A stretch of DNA of 64,000 nt from Terebella lapidaria (GCA_949152475.1 OX424566.1:11431177-11495176); one strand, 5' to 3'. Counted from the stretch's first letter, positions 33,254 through 44,694 are shown. The notes: a model not told the origin generated them from the sequence alone. Numbers and translations are program-made.

Positions 33254-34876
33254 TCAATATTCAATGTCCTCATCCATGGAGTCCTCTTCTTCCGGCTGAA
33301 CAACATCATCAAAGAGATGATTGAGATTATCCATGGACAAATTCAGCGCTTCCTCAAAGTTGGCTCCCCGTCCCATATATTTTTCCACAGCTTTCATGAT
33401 TTCCGTGTGGATCATGCTTCTTTGCAACAAATGGTTCATCTTTACCATGGTTTTGTACATTTCCATCAACCCAATCTTCATTTCCAGTTTCGCCTCATCT
33501 TCGGGCAACTCGGGTGTATATTCCATGACGCGATGCAGCAGGTACTCAAAGGCCGTTTCGCATACGTCATGATCCTGGACTCCCTTGCATCCATTTTGGA
33601 ACCAGCTTACGACTTGATCGAACCAGTCATGTTTCATCATGATAGCCATGTTAAGCGCATCTTTGAATGTAGCACCTCGCGCTCTGTATTCTTCAACCGC
33701 CTTTTCAATTCCAGCATGAATCCGACTTCTCTGGAGCAGATGGATGCAATTCGCCACTCTCTGGTAGGTGTTAATCAATTCTTCTTTGATTTTTTGCGCG
33801 ACCTCCTCTTCCGGCACTTCTTTTTCCTCAATTTCGCCCTGAACAGACTTCAGCATGCGTTTGAAGGCGCTTTCGTCCATTTTTCTGGGGAACTCGTCTT
33901 CCGATGACTCGTCATCGTGTGCGGGACATCTCGGCAAGTGCATTTGTAGCTCATAGTTATTCGAAAACAGGGCTCCACAGCTGAAACATTTCATTGTCTT
34001 GTCTGACTGCCATTCTAGAGATTTTGTATTACTTTGAGATGCTGCGGGTTGGCCCGAGGCTGGACTCTCGGATGACTGACTGTGAAGCGGGTTCGGTCGC
34101 AGGCGTTTATTTTCCTGCGTTGTCGGTTTCAGGTCCACGACAAGATGTCCGTAGGGCTCAGAGGTTGCGCTGTCGAACTCTTGAAGAAACTTTTGGGGGC
34201 AGGCGGGATACATTTGCCTGGCCAGGGTCATGATTTGCTGCTGATCAATAGGGTTTCTGAACAGAGTCAGATAATGACAGTTTCTCCTCTGAGTCGGGTC
34301 CTTGCTGTAGTAGAGGTTCTGGTTCAAGCAAATGACGCTCAGGTTCCGATGGTGGCTCCCTTCCGTGAACAAGTCCGTGATTCTCGGATCCTTGGCGGAA
34401 ATAGACATGAGGTCGTCCAGGACGATGACGTTATTGTCCGTAGGTGAGACGAAGTCATCGGAATCCAGATTGATAGGTATCCCCTGTATGAACTGCACGG
34501 GAGGCTGCACACTAGACCTTACGATGTCGTAGAGGGGTTGCCATCTCTTGTACAGCCATATGATCCTGGTAGGGGCGGGGAATATTTGACCGGACTCCAA
34601 GAGGGATTTTACCCAAGCCGTCTTCCCACACCCAGTAGGTCCTGACACGTTCAGGGTGAAGGGGTGTTGAAATACCAGGGGATCCATATAATTGACGGAC
34701 CAGTGCTTTTGCTGCTGTGGCTGAGGATGAGGCTGCCAAGCCTGTGGCTGTGGCTGAGGCTGTGGCTGTGGCTGAGGCTGAGGCTGAGGCTGTGGCTGAG
34801 GATGAGGCTGAGGCTGAGGCTGAGGCTGCCAAGGCTTTGGCTGAGCCTGAGGCTGAGGCTGTGGCTGCCAAGCCAC
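33254..34876 (-). CDS. Polinton-type A32/FtsK-like packaging ATPase with C2HC finger and duplicated helical domain
   Basis: Numbering starts at the GTG at 34876, the first codon after a TGA. Residues 4-56 are Pro/Gln dipeptide repeats. The ATPase domain spans about 64-262, with Walker A GPTGCGKT at 79-86, Walker B NVIVLDD at 149-155 and 'LFTEGSHHRNLSVICLNQNL' at 169-188, typical of virion-packaging ATPases of Polintons and adintoviruses. A zinc finger C297-x2-C300-x12-H313-x3-C317 follows. Two imperfect copies of a helical domain of about 60 residues ('LLQRS.IH..I.KAVE.Y..RGA.F..ALN') lie near 356-415 and 456-515, then an acidic tail. No ATG lies upstream in frame. The first in-frame ATG is codon 64 (34685-34687), which keeps the whole ATPase core and would give 477 residues. 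The ATG supplied by the right arm (34880) is in another frame. In viruses this ATPase packages DNA; its role in a capsid-less element is unknown. Confidence 0.85.
   Translation of the reverse strand: MAWQPQPQPQAQPKPWQPQPQPQPHPQPQPQPQPQPQPQPQPQPQAWQPHPQPQQQKHWSVNYMDPLVFQHPFTLNVSGPTGCGKTAWVKSLLESGQIFPAPTRIIWLYKRWQPLYDIVRSSVQPPVQFIQGIPINLDSDDFVSPTDNNVIVLDDLMSISAKDPRITDLFTEGSHHRNLSVICLNQNLYYSKDPTQRRNCHYLTLFRNPIDQQQIMTLARQMYPACPQKFLQEFDSATSEPYGHLVVDLKPTTQENKRLRPNPLHSQSSESPASGQPAASQSNTKSLEWQSDKTMKCFSCGALFSNNYELQMHLPRCPAHDDESSEDEFPRKMDESAFKRMLKSVQGEIEEKEVPEEEVAQKIKEELINTYQRVANCIHLLQRSRIHAGIEKAVEEYRARGATFKDALNMAIMMKHDWFDQVVSWFQNGCKGVQDHDVCETAFEYLLHRVMEYTPELPEDEAKLEMKIGLMEMYKTMVKMNHLLQRSMIHTEIMKAVEKYMGRGANFEEALNLSMDNLNHLFDDVVQPEEEDSMDEDIEY
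34700..34872 (-). repeat. CAG/CCT-type repeat coding Pro-Gln dipeptides
   Basis: Imperfect hexanucleotide array. It reads as Pro-Gln in the ATPase frame and as Ser-Ala in the frame opened by the arm's ATG. Such arrays slip easily, so a one-base change here could connect or disconnect the arm's start codon from the ATPase frame. Confidence 0.85.
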
Positions 34877-35486
34877 TCATTTTTTTTTCCAGATTGAATA
34901 TAGATTGAAAAAGGGAAAAATCAAACAAAAATAGTAAAAACAAAGTTAAAGAAAATTTACTAATAAAGTGAATAAAAATGATTTCATAATGTATTGAAAT
35001 ATATATCATAATATTCAAAACATTTATGGGTGTGTAATGATTGTCGATAATTTATGGGTGCATTATGATTTTTTGAGACATTTGGGTGCATTATGATTTT
35101 TCAGACAATCATGGGTACGTTAAGATTTTCCAGACATAAATGGGTACGTTATGATTTTTCAGACATTTATGGGTACGTTATGATTTTTCAAACATTTATG
35201 GGAACGTTATGATTTTCCAAACATTTATGGTACCGTTATGATTTTCCAAACTTTTATGGGTGCGTTATGATATTCCATATCATGGGTTGTACGTTATGAT
35301 TTTTCAAACATTTATGGGAACGTTATGATTTTTCAAACATTTACGGGTACGTTATGACGAACCCTAAACAGAAACCGGAAGTGACGTCATATAACCACCG
35401 AAACCAAAACCGGAAGTGACATCATATAACCATAGCAAAAACCATGGGTTTTTCCAAAAAAAACTCAAAGGGGGGTCCTTACTACT
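34874..35486 (-). repeat. Right terminal inverted repeat (613 bp)
   Basis: Inverted copy of 32493-33105. It lies directly upstream of the ATPase gene and should hold its promoter, leader and an ATG (34878-34880). The CRE/ETS module is at 35375-35389, the weaker one at 35410-35424, and the subterminal array at about 35019-35356. Confidence 0.95.
35375..35424 (-). promoter_or_regulatory. CRE/ETS-like modules upstream of the ATPase gene
   Basis: Mirror image of 32555-32604: 'ccggaagtgacgtca' at 35375-35389 and 'ccggaagtgacatca' at 35410-35424. They lie about 500 bp upstream of the arm's ATG, at the outer tip of the element. This is a likely transcription-factor landing site; use is inferred. 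Confidence 0.5.
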
Positions 35487-35492
35487 AACCAT
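35487..35492. other. Target-site duplication AACCAT (right)
   Basis: Matches 32487-32492. The flanking sequence then continues as the tandem unit seen at 27370. Confidence 0.9.
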
Positions 35493-36430
35493 CACCGATG
35501 ATTTAACATAAGTTATTTTTCATACTCAAATTTGCACCCCAGTTTTCCAGTATACATATGAATATGATATTACATGCACAATACAATGCTTACACAAGGT
35601 CCATTCACCAGTTATGCTATATCTTTCACGTGCATATCCACTTACATTGTATTCAGTGAACATTGACAATTTGTCACCAGGCCATTACTTCAGCAAACAC
35701 ATCATGTATCATATGACACGGTGATGACGAATAATCATTAACGTACATACACATAGCTTTTATCCTACGTGTAACACGAACGAAAACGAACGAACGATCC
35801 TACCTGTAACATGTCATGTTGCATGTACAATGGATTTTACTTATTTCCATACAAGTCAGGGACATATAGTCAGTACTCATCGTATAAATGTGATAAGTTC
35901 CGTGAAGTAAGGCTCGGATTGAACAGTGTTAACAGTGGTCTGTTGTGTGTTATAACACGGTTCATGAGCAGAACTGTTTGGTATCACATTTTGTTGGGTT
36001 ATCTCGTCGAGGATTGTATCTAGATCCATCGTTCGTTTTTTTTATAGTTTTTTTGTATCACTTTCTATCAAATATTGATATCTTACACTTGACTTCTCAC
36101 TGTTCATATAAATGATTTACCTACGCCCGTTGCGATAAACGTAATCGAGCCGAATACAGTAATTCTGAGATAGGCCTATCCATCAAAATGTATTATCAAA
36201 AGTGGCAAATAAAGTGCTCCCAAGAAAACAAATTATTCACGTAATCAACATAACTCAAATGAGCACTATTGGCATCATGTAGAAATGGCATGAGATGTTG
36301 GGGGGTGGGGGTGGGGGGAAACTACTTTTGATTGGATTTTGCTCGAAGTGCTTACAAAAAAACGAGTCAATTAATGATAAGTCATATGTAGAATGTGAAT
36401 GAGATATTGGACAATAATGATCTAAACTCC
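35493..36430. repeat. Tandem unit, copy 3 (after the mini-Polinton)
   Basis: Matches 27370-27990: 'gcaccccag', 'cacaaggtccattcaccagt', 'gccattacttcagcaaacac', 'agtgctcccaagaaaacaaa'. I see no gene. Confidence 0.65.
36300..36318 (+). other. G-rich tract with quadruplex potential
   Basis: Runs of six, five and six guanines separated by single thymines. The homologous place at 27880-27890 lacks it. G-quadruplex formation is possible but untested. Confidence 0.5.
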
Positions 36431-36511
36431 ACTTATTGGTGTTCCACTATTTATGATGCGGATATGCGACTTTATCCATAGATCCAGTTGGAGACGGTTT
36501 ATTGTTATATG

Positions 36512-36867
36512 TAAGTAAGTATCGATCTATTACCACCAATACAGCCAAATTTTGATGATTCCAATAACAAACATACAGCTTTTTGCAATAGAAACAAAGC
36601 CCGACCAATTATTTTATCAAAAGACACACTGTCATCATCAGGGGCAGACAGTGTGGTAAATGTAGTTGTTTCTACTGTACACCTGATGGAATTAGTAAAC
36701 AACTGCCCAACAACCCATGGAAACAATTTAGAAATCCGAAACAAACCCATGGACTAGATATATGATAAGTACATAAGTACCTAATCACAACCCAAAAGGC
36801 TACTGAGTTGATGGTACCCTCGAGGATAGATTTAACGTCCACCAGCAGTGACACCGGCTCAGTGGTA
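36512..36867 (-). repeat. SINE-like dispersed repeat, copy Y (insertion in copy A)
   Basis: Longest member of the family. Copy B lacks it: 'gtcatatgt' joins 'tatacaccgatcaata' at 49711. Minus-strand order: 'cggtgtcactgctggtggac', 'cagtagccttttgggtt', then the core shared with copies X and Z. The 81-codon frame inside is open but has no recognised domain. Confidence 0.7.
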
Positions 36868-37206
36868 TGAACACCGATCAATGTGCTACTGGATGATGGG
36901 CCCAGCAATTTATTACACACGTCTTCGATACCGTGATGAAAAAGGAGAAAACATGCCCCTTCAATTCTGATAATAGATAATACGCTAATTGAATTATTTT
37001 ATTTTTACTTCTATTTCATATACTGGGCGATGACGTATATATGTATCCACATGTAGTCACTGCCGTCGAAATTGTGCATGTTAAAGTTTGCAACATAGAT
37101 AATGAATTAACCGAGAACGTATTGATACCTTTGGCTGATTATCTGATGGTGGCGAAAGAGATAACTTAACGAAGTTTGATCAAGACTGTATCACGTGTTA
37201 ATACAC

Positions 37207-37266
37207 TACCAAGCAAGGCCATTATTCCTCGTTTACATTACCAAGCAAGGCCATTATTCCTCGTTA
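37207..37266. repeat. 32-bp direct duplication
   Basis: 'taccaagcaaggccattatt' occurs at 37207 and 37239. The counterpart in copy B has a single diverged version near 50050. Confidence 0.85.
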
Positions 37267-37721
37267 TAGTTAGTCGCATAAATTGCAGAGCAAATTATCG
37301 AAGGCAGTACCAAGTATGCAAGGAAGATAAAATAATAAAGTTAAATATGAGGTGGTTGATATTTTAGTTAGTTGAAGTGAAAAATTCATTTTACTGTATT
37401 TCGTTTCATGACCACAACAACATCAGAAAAATATGATAACATGTATGGTATGCATATGGAAATTCAAGAGTTCAGAAAGGCTGTAAAATATTCATTTTAC
37501 TGTATTTCTATTGTACGTAATATTCTGAGTGATCTGAACCGAGTCCTTAATCCAATTTCGATATCCAGGGTGAGGCTAAATTTGGAATCTTTTGAGGAAC
37601 TTGCCATGAACTGCCATATATGGCCATAGAAGCAGAAATCAGTATTCCTTGGTCCACATGTGACGCCCATATCCATCTTAACACCACATATTCATCTTCA
37701 ACAATTTATGATGTAATTTAA

Positions 37722-38273
37722 AGCAGCTGCCTTCGAATGTATGCAATATTTTCTTCAAAACTAAATTTTAGTGCAACACATTTAATACAAGATAATCAAA
37801 CATGTGCACATTGATTTTGACGATTACACTCCGTCGGAGTTGTCTTTTTATCCGATTCATCACACATTTTATGCCAGTTTTGTATATAAACAAACGAGCT
37901 GTATCCATCACACGCAGATGTAAACAAAGCGTCAAAATGCAAGGTGGACTGACAATTCCACACATAAAACGGTATATCACTAAATATTTTCTCATAACTA
38001 CACCATATTTGCAGATACGAACTGGAAAATGTACTCAATGTGGAATTGTAGGGCCAATTTGGGCATTTGTTTTACATTCGGATTTGATGGATACACTTCG
38101 TTTGTTTTTAAACAAAACTGGCATAAAATGTGTGTTAAATCGGATGAAAAGACAACTCGGATATAGTGTAATCGTCAAAATCAGTGTGCACATGTTTAAT
38201 TATCTTGTATTAGATGTGTTGCACTAAGATTTAGTTTTGAAGAAAATATTGCATACATTTGAAAGCAGCTGCT
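37722..38273. mobile_element. piggyBac-type MITE, copy 2 (insertion in copy A)
   Basis: A 552-bp palindromic element of the same family as 6336-6875. Left end 'agcagctgccttcgaatgta', right end its inverted relative 'tttgaaagcagctgct'. TTAA precedes it (37718-37721) and TCAA follows (38274-38277), a TTAA duplication with one change. In copy B the site is uninterrupted ('gtaatttaagatcctc' near 50980). The 141-codon frame at 37802-38227 and its inverted counterpart come from the palindrome and are not a transposase. Confidence 0.85.
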
Positions 38274-38425
38274 TCAAGATCCTTATATGTTGCATAACAA
38301 TGCAATTGCAAGGCTAAAAATACAATCACAGGAAACCTAAAATGAATATTGATGAAACTATTATGAAACTTCCCAAAGACCAAACGAACATAGTATGAAT
38401 GACAGTTTGAATTTTAAAATTCGAA

Positions 38426-38632
38426 TTAATGTAGGTATCAATCTTTTACCACAAATACAGTAGATTTTGATGATGCCAATAACAAACGTAAAATACAACA
38501 TTTTGCAATAGAAACAAAGCCCGACCAAATAGTTTATCCAAAGACACACTGGCGTCATCAGGGGCAGACAGTGTGTTAAATGTAGTTGTTTCTACTGTAC
38601 ACCTGATGGAATTAGTGTACAACTGCCCTATA
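38426..38632 (-). repeat. SINE-like dispersed repeat, copy Z (insertion in copy A)
   Basis: Inverted copy of the family at 20770, with 'gtctgcccctgatgacgcca' on the minus strand. Copy B lacks it, as 'tataattcaaat' joins 'atatatatgaatcat' near 51135. It contains only the core part seen in copy X. Confidence 0.7.
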
Positions 38633-41600
38633 TTATATATCATTCATTACTTTCTGTGAGTTAACTCATCGCCACTTGAAAATGTGACACTTTGTCCTCT
38701 TTATGAGACATTTCTATTCAATTAATGCAGGCCGGTATAACTTCTTACTTTGTTTGAATACTCCTTTTTTTTCTTTAGTTCATCTTCATTTATTACAGAA
38801 AGGCTCTCTCCTGTCACACGGGATTGTATACCATGTATGTGTGCAATATAGCAATTTAAAAATATAGCGTTGAGGATGCAGCTAGACTTAGTTTCGATAC
38901 CCACCGAGACTAACAAATCCCCAGATTCTTGTAGTCACGCGATAGTAATGAAACATGTGTGGTAAGCAGAATGCTTGTCACATTATAAGTTTTTGTAAAT
39001 TATTGTTTTCCAAGGAGTAATATACAAGCGGAGATACTGTAGCTCGTGCAGGCATATTTCATTTATACAATGCTGTTGATACATAACAGGCTAGGTACAT
39101 TTCATAACATTGTTTGATTTTGTTTTGTATTGTCCAATGTATTCATAATTTGAAATGAGATGCAGAACGATAAAACTTGTTATCCCTCTGGATAATTTGC
39201 AATCTTGTAAACGTTGATCCATACACACTTTATTCTCGCTAGAGACGGTGGAACGTCTCTTGGGAAGTTTGAAACATGTTTGTTACAATATATCTGATAT
39301 AGATCTATATCCAAACCAAATTAATTCAGGAAGACGTGGAATGAAAACATATAACATTGTTTGCAATAAGTGAGAAACAGACGTAAAGGAAATAGGAAGC
39401 AATTGCTTGCAATTGTCAGAATTATTCTAAGCAGATGCATGCAGTTGAGTGCTGAGTAAGAATTTATCTACTCGAACGAAACAAAAGTTTTCCATATCCT
39501 GAACATATAATTCAATAGGATATAAAACAATAACAAAATATAATTTTGTTTGGCCTGACAGCTAGATAATAATAGTATGTATGATATTACATGTTTTCTT
39601 TCACTCTTGTATTTCTTATACTATTGACAATATGAAGTTTCGAATATGACTTTGTTTTTCCAGTGTCACTACCGACTGGGTTTCACTGGCACTAAAACAT
39701 TCACACGAAGTAATCACTAAATAATGTCCGCTACAAAAACAAATAATATCAGATGCATTCTATGGCTTGGAATTTCTAGTGGTAGTTATTGAGGAGTAAT
39801 GATTATTAGTAATACGAAACCAGCAGGGAAGATGAAACCAGCACGGAACCTAGCAGGGAAGATAATTCAACTCACATTGCTTGGCATTAAACTTTGTTTC
39901 ATTTGGGAAACTACATGCAATAGCAAACCAATCCTCGTATATATCCCGCTGTGCCTTCCTTCAAATGACAGTGTATGCTTATTACTAATTAGTAGAACCA
40001 GGATCAGTGGTATATTTCTCGGTTTCAACTGGAAAACTTAAAACGTGTCATTTGTGACACTGGAAGTTAACTGGGTGTAAGTCTATGTAAGGCTGATATA
40101 CTTGACAATGGTAAGTTTGAGAGCATGCATGTTTTTACGGGAGAATTGTGTGCAAGATGAGACACTTAAAGTCATCCGGCCGTCCTTCGTAGCACCCTCT
40201 TGAATTGTGACACTTGGCACCATTCAAGTTTCATCTCTGAGTGATGAATGTTAATTCATTGACTTGAAATAAGTTTGCATGAACCTTCGTCTTCAAAATT
40301 ATTTTTTCCCATTCCGTGAATAAAACGTATTCTGATGTGAAACGAGGAGATGAATACACGTTGCCTTGCATGGGCTGGCTTTTTAATCTAATCCATGAGA
40401 TACACGTTCTGTTATCTGATATGTCCAATAAAACGCAATTGAAAACCGTTGGTTTATCAGAAACAGAAAGGGAGAATACTCGTCAAGCAGTAACACTGTA
40501 TTCTGAGAAACTATACACATTCACACAAACTGCACCAAACGGTTTCACCTAGAGATGCTTCATAATTATAAAGAATCATATATCGCGTGTAAAATAGGAG
40601 TAGTCACGTGATACTCTAAGGGAATGCATGCACGCTATGACCCAGAGCGTCTAGTGATAACTATCAAGTTTTTATGAAGTCGTGTGCAGTGGTAATACAA
40701 AACCATCAGAAACTTCGGTGGCAAGATGACGTGAACCACAAGACTCGGTAAAGAGCAAACCTTTTTTTAAATTGGGAAGACATGGGGCATGTAGATTATT
40801 TCTGTGAACATTTTATGTTATGTTATTTAGTTATCTAATCAAACGTGTCGTGTGCTGTTCACGTCTTCTCTGGATACACCATTCTAGAGTCTTATGTAAA
40901 TACTTGGTCATGCTTTGGTTTAGTTTCAAGTACTTCATTTCAAGTTTTTTAGTTGATTCATCGAAGTCTGATACTTGAAATAGGCCAGGTTATGAGAGTA
41001 CATGGCAATAACTGGATAATCGATACAACCACACCAAATTACATTGACTTGTAATGTTTAATGCAGGCATGCATTATTGCAGATATGTTAGAACTCCTCC
41101 CATGAAAGGATTTTCGTAAGCACTTCAAAGTATGATCTTGCTTTCCCTCTATGGTTGAAAGTGACCTTCCGTATCTTCGTTGCTTTTACTGTGAAATCAT
41201 GTTTTAGCACTGTTCGGTAGAGTCAGAATGCCTTTTTTGCAAACTGCCTTTTTTCACCGAACTGAGATATCAACATCCTGTAAAAGCTTCCCTTATCCAT
41301 GTGTCGCACTCTCACATATCGGAATTGAGACATCATGACTGGACGTCCACTTTATCACGATATGTAATTATGATATCATGATACATTATGATACATATTC
41401 TGTTTTATTCATCTATCTGATGCAGTTGACAAAAGGATATTGAAAGCCGTCAGTTTGCTATTTGGAAATCAGAATGACCCAAGAAAACACCGAAAGTGTC
41501 TTCATGAACACTGAATCCTTCACGCAGATAACCTGCATCGAAAGATATCACCATTTTTTTTACATGAAAAATCATACATGTATATCAGGTGTAAAGTGTC

Positions 41601-44201
41601 CGACAGAAACGTGATATCATTAGTTGATGCCTGCACTCTGTGACCCAGAGCGTCTCGTGATAATTACTCAAGTTCCATGGAGTCATGACCGTTGATGGTA
41701 GTATGAATACATCGAGAACCTCATTGATTCTGAATCTTGATTAGAAAGTTGATTCTGCACGCAACACTTTTCACACAAAAATAGTTTTCATAAGAAAAAT
41801 GTGATTTATGTTTGGCTGTAGTATCAACTCATTAGTAATTAGAGATTGGTAATTAGAGAGGGGTTTAAGTTCTACATTTTTAGGCGTGAGTTAGAGAAGT
41901 ACTGACAAACAAGGAGTGTGCCCGAGAGCACCTCTCAGACTGACACTTACCAGTTGCCAGTTTGATAGCGTGCATGTTATTCATGTGCGAGTTCGATGCA
42001 AGATTTAATACTCAAAACAATGCATCGTGCATGATTACATATTGAATTGTGACACTTGCACATCAACACCGTGATAGGGCAGTAGATGCACTTGTACTTG
42101 GTGTTTGGCTTTCTTTGTGGGTTCAGGTCGTGAGAAGTGGACCATATCCGTTTTTGACAAACTCATTCCCTGGACCACAAAACAATTTCATATGCATTGT
42201 GAATATTGTGATATTTTATGATTTTCATGCACAAGTTGGTTTCCTTGCTGGAGCAAGATCTCATGAACATGTCTATTTACTAATTGCTCCTCTTTTAGGA
42301 CATCATCATTCAAGATGAAGGTTATGTTCTATCACATGAGTTTTTATTCCAAAATCTTGTGAATTATATAGTGACTTACCAATAAAGCAGGCATGGTATG
42401 ACCATCATGACTGAGAAATCCCCAGTCCTTTTTTGTCATGTGATTATGATAACAATTATGTTTTGGTGGAAAAAATATAATATTTTTAACCATGAAAACA
42501 TTATACTCTATGCAGACACTAAATTACACATGACCTGTTAAAGTGAATTTGAAAACTTTTGAGCACGGAAATAAGTTTAGCAGAATGCATCATATTCCGA
42601 ATCCCACAGCATTACAATCTGCTATAACTTGACGAGTGTGATTCGAAAAGGGGGAAAACTACCATGTCAATTCTGGTTGACTCAATGGAGGATTAAGCAC
42701 AAACAAATACTAAGTAGACACCATTTCTGATATCTCATCTTGTGATAACTAGACGGCTGCTTGCCATGGCATCTGCTATTGGTAAAAATAGGAGTAGGGT
42801 ATGATTTCTTGGCAATGCTTCTGTCTATGAAATGGATGCTTTCCAGAGATGATGTGTTTTGAAACTGTTGGTACACAAATGCATAAAAACATTATTTGCA
42901 TTCGGTTGAAGAATGTGATAAATATTGCGATATAGTGTAGATGGTAACTGCGACATTACTGTAATGATGTTGATGAGTCGCATATTAAAATAACCCTTCC
43001 ACAACGTGTTCTGCTTGATGGACATTTGCAGTGTGAAGTAAGATGTGTGATGATGAACAGTTTTCATTTGAATGTACTGAGTTTCAAACGTACCAATATA
43101 GCGCTATCAAGATAGCTATTACATGCAGTATTTTGAATTAAATTCTCACTGCTAATGACGTGGCCCTAATTGAAGGTAAATATAATTACAAATTTGTATT
43201 TTAATGAAGTGTTGTTCAGTAACTTTCTTTCTTGATTGCAATATTCCTGTTGAACCTGAGATAATACTTCTTGGGTACTAATTTAGTACATTATATCCAT
43301 TCATCCCCACACGTCACCAATTAGTCACCAATTAGCATGCCATCATCTTCCACCAAGGAAAAAAATATCCAAAACAGAGGGAAAGAAGTTGTTCAATATG
43401 GAGACGCAAAGAATATTATATCAGATTTTTAGAAATGATTTCTGTCATCAAATACTACGCCACACTTAGAACATCAGGAAATGTTTGGGATAATTGTATG
43501 ACTATAAATTCCACTTATTTGGAATAATACAGTAATTTTAAATTGCATGATATTTTAGGCTAGAATACATGCATTATTGCATAAAACGTTTTGTCCTGAC
43601 AGTACGATTGTTGAGGGTTCTAACTGTTGCCATATGGAACCTAATAGTTTTCAACTATTATAATTAATGTTAGGATCATATAAACATGTATCATGATAAA
43701 CTAAGAGAAATCATTCGATCATGAAGCCGATTGTATAGCATATCTCGACCCACTTCTATAACAAGATTATGATAATTCCAAGGTAAAAACTGAAATAAAT
43801 TAGTTTGTTTGATTGATAATGCTCATTGCACAATGAAAGGTACATGACATTTTCTTTTTATCCTTAATAATGATTGAGAATGAATAAATTATCGTTGCCA
43901 TCCATATTGAAGTTTTCCAAACGATTCATGCTTCACCATACTGAGTGGCGCATATCATCACTATTTGCTCGTAATCTTTTTATTCAAATAAATTTAAATT
44001 ACTCAAATTTGATTCATGATAATGTTTTTTTATTGTTATCTATATCGATTTGTTTGTGACATTTATTTAGGATCTAGCTCTGTGTTACCACATGTTGTAT
44101 GATAAAGGGTGATCTTGAAATAATTCCACACCTCCATGCATTATGTTCAAGTTACCACTGCTTGCTTGTGACCCATAAAAACGTTTTTGTCTAGATCGAG
44201 T

Positions 44202-44204
44202 TAT
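44202..44204. other. Empty site of the Penelope insertion found in copy B
   Basis: 'gatcgagttatatttgtaca' is continuous here. In copy B the same context is split by the element at 58234-60423. This fixes the insertion borders. Confidence 0.85.
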
Positions 44205-44694
44205 ATTTGTACACCTTTTAGGTAATTGACATGTCTTTATTCCGTACTCGAAATGACCCTTCAATCCGTTTGTCACCTTTATGATCCTCATTGAATAAAT
44301 GAGAAAGTAAGTGCAGGATATGATAGGTGGGAAGTAATTCCTTGTCAACGAAGCTGTGTAACCTGCCACATTCTTATATGTGACCAGACAATGAAACACG
44401 AGAGTTCTTGATATGGCGTTTGTGTTGAGCATCCTGTTTTGGCATGGACCTGACTTGATCAGTGCAGAAAAGCTGAATCTAATTTCGTATTTCCAATCCT
44501 TTCCAGTCATGTTTTAACGTTGCCATGCATCCTGTGACTGCTAAGTGATTATCAAACGCCACATGCCATATTTCACTCTGCATGCCACCCATATCGTGTA
44601 CAATACAGCTAGGATACTGCTGAAGATGTATTACATAATTATATCTGGCCTGTACCTTATATAATCATCGGTAGTACACATTGACCAGTGATTA

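Larger units (their letters stand above)
32493..35486. mobile_element. Mini-Polinton (Maverick-type) element, complete, 2,994 bp
   Basis: This is a complete element with 613-bp terminal inverted repeats (32493-33105 and 34874-35486), 5'-AG termini and a 6-bp AACCAT target duplication, confirmed by the empty site at 27364. Long inverted repeats, AG ends and 6-bp duplications are Polinton/Maverick hallmarks. Full Polintons are about 15-20 kb and encode a protein-primed DNA polymerase B, a retroviral-type integrase, a protease, an ATPase and capsid proteins. Here the 1,768 bp between the repeats hold only the ATPase gene. Mobility would therefore need integrase and polymerase in trans. The arms differ at one position by eye, so the insertion is young or the arms have been homogenised. 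Confidence 0.9.

Noticed and set aside
33317-33907. 196-codon plus-strand ORF opposite the ATPase
   Set aside because: Shadow of the ATPase gene on the opposite strand, with no recognised domain.
34512-35018. 168-codon minus-strand ORF and its twin at 32961-33233
   Set aside because: The first 46 residues are the translation of the terminal inverted repeat, and the rest reads the ATPase gene out of frame.
37802-38227. 141-codon ORF inside the piggyBac-type MITE as a transposase remnant
   Set aside because: The element is palindromic, so open frames appear in mirrored pairs on both strands. No DDD transposase motif was seen.
42049-42318. 89-codon ORF with a related frame at 55893 in copy B
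   Set aside because: The two frames diverge by indels partway through, which is inconsistent with selection on a protein.
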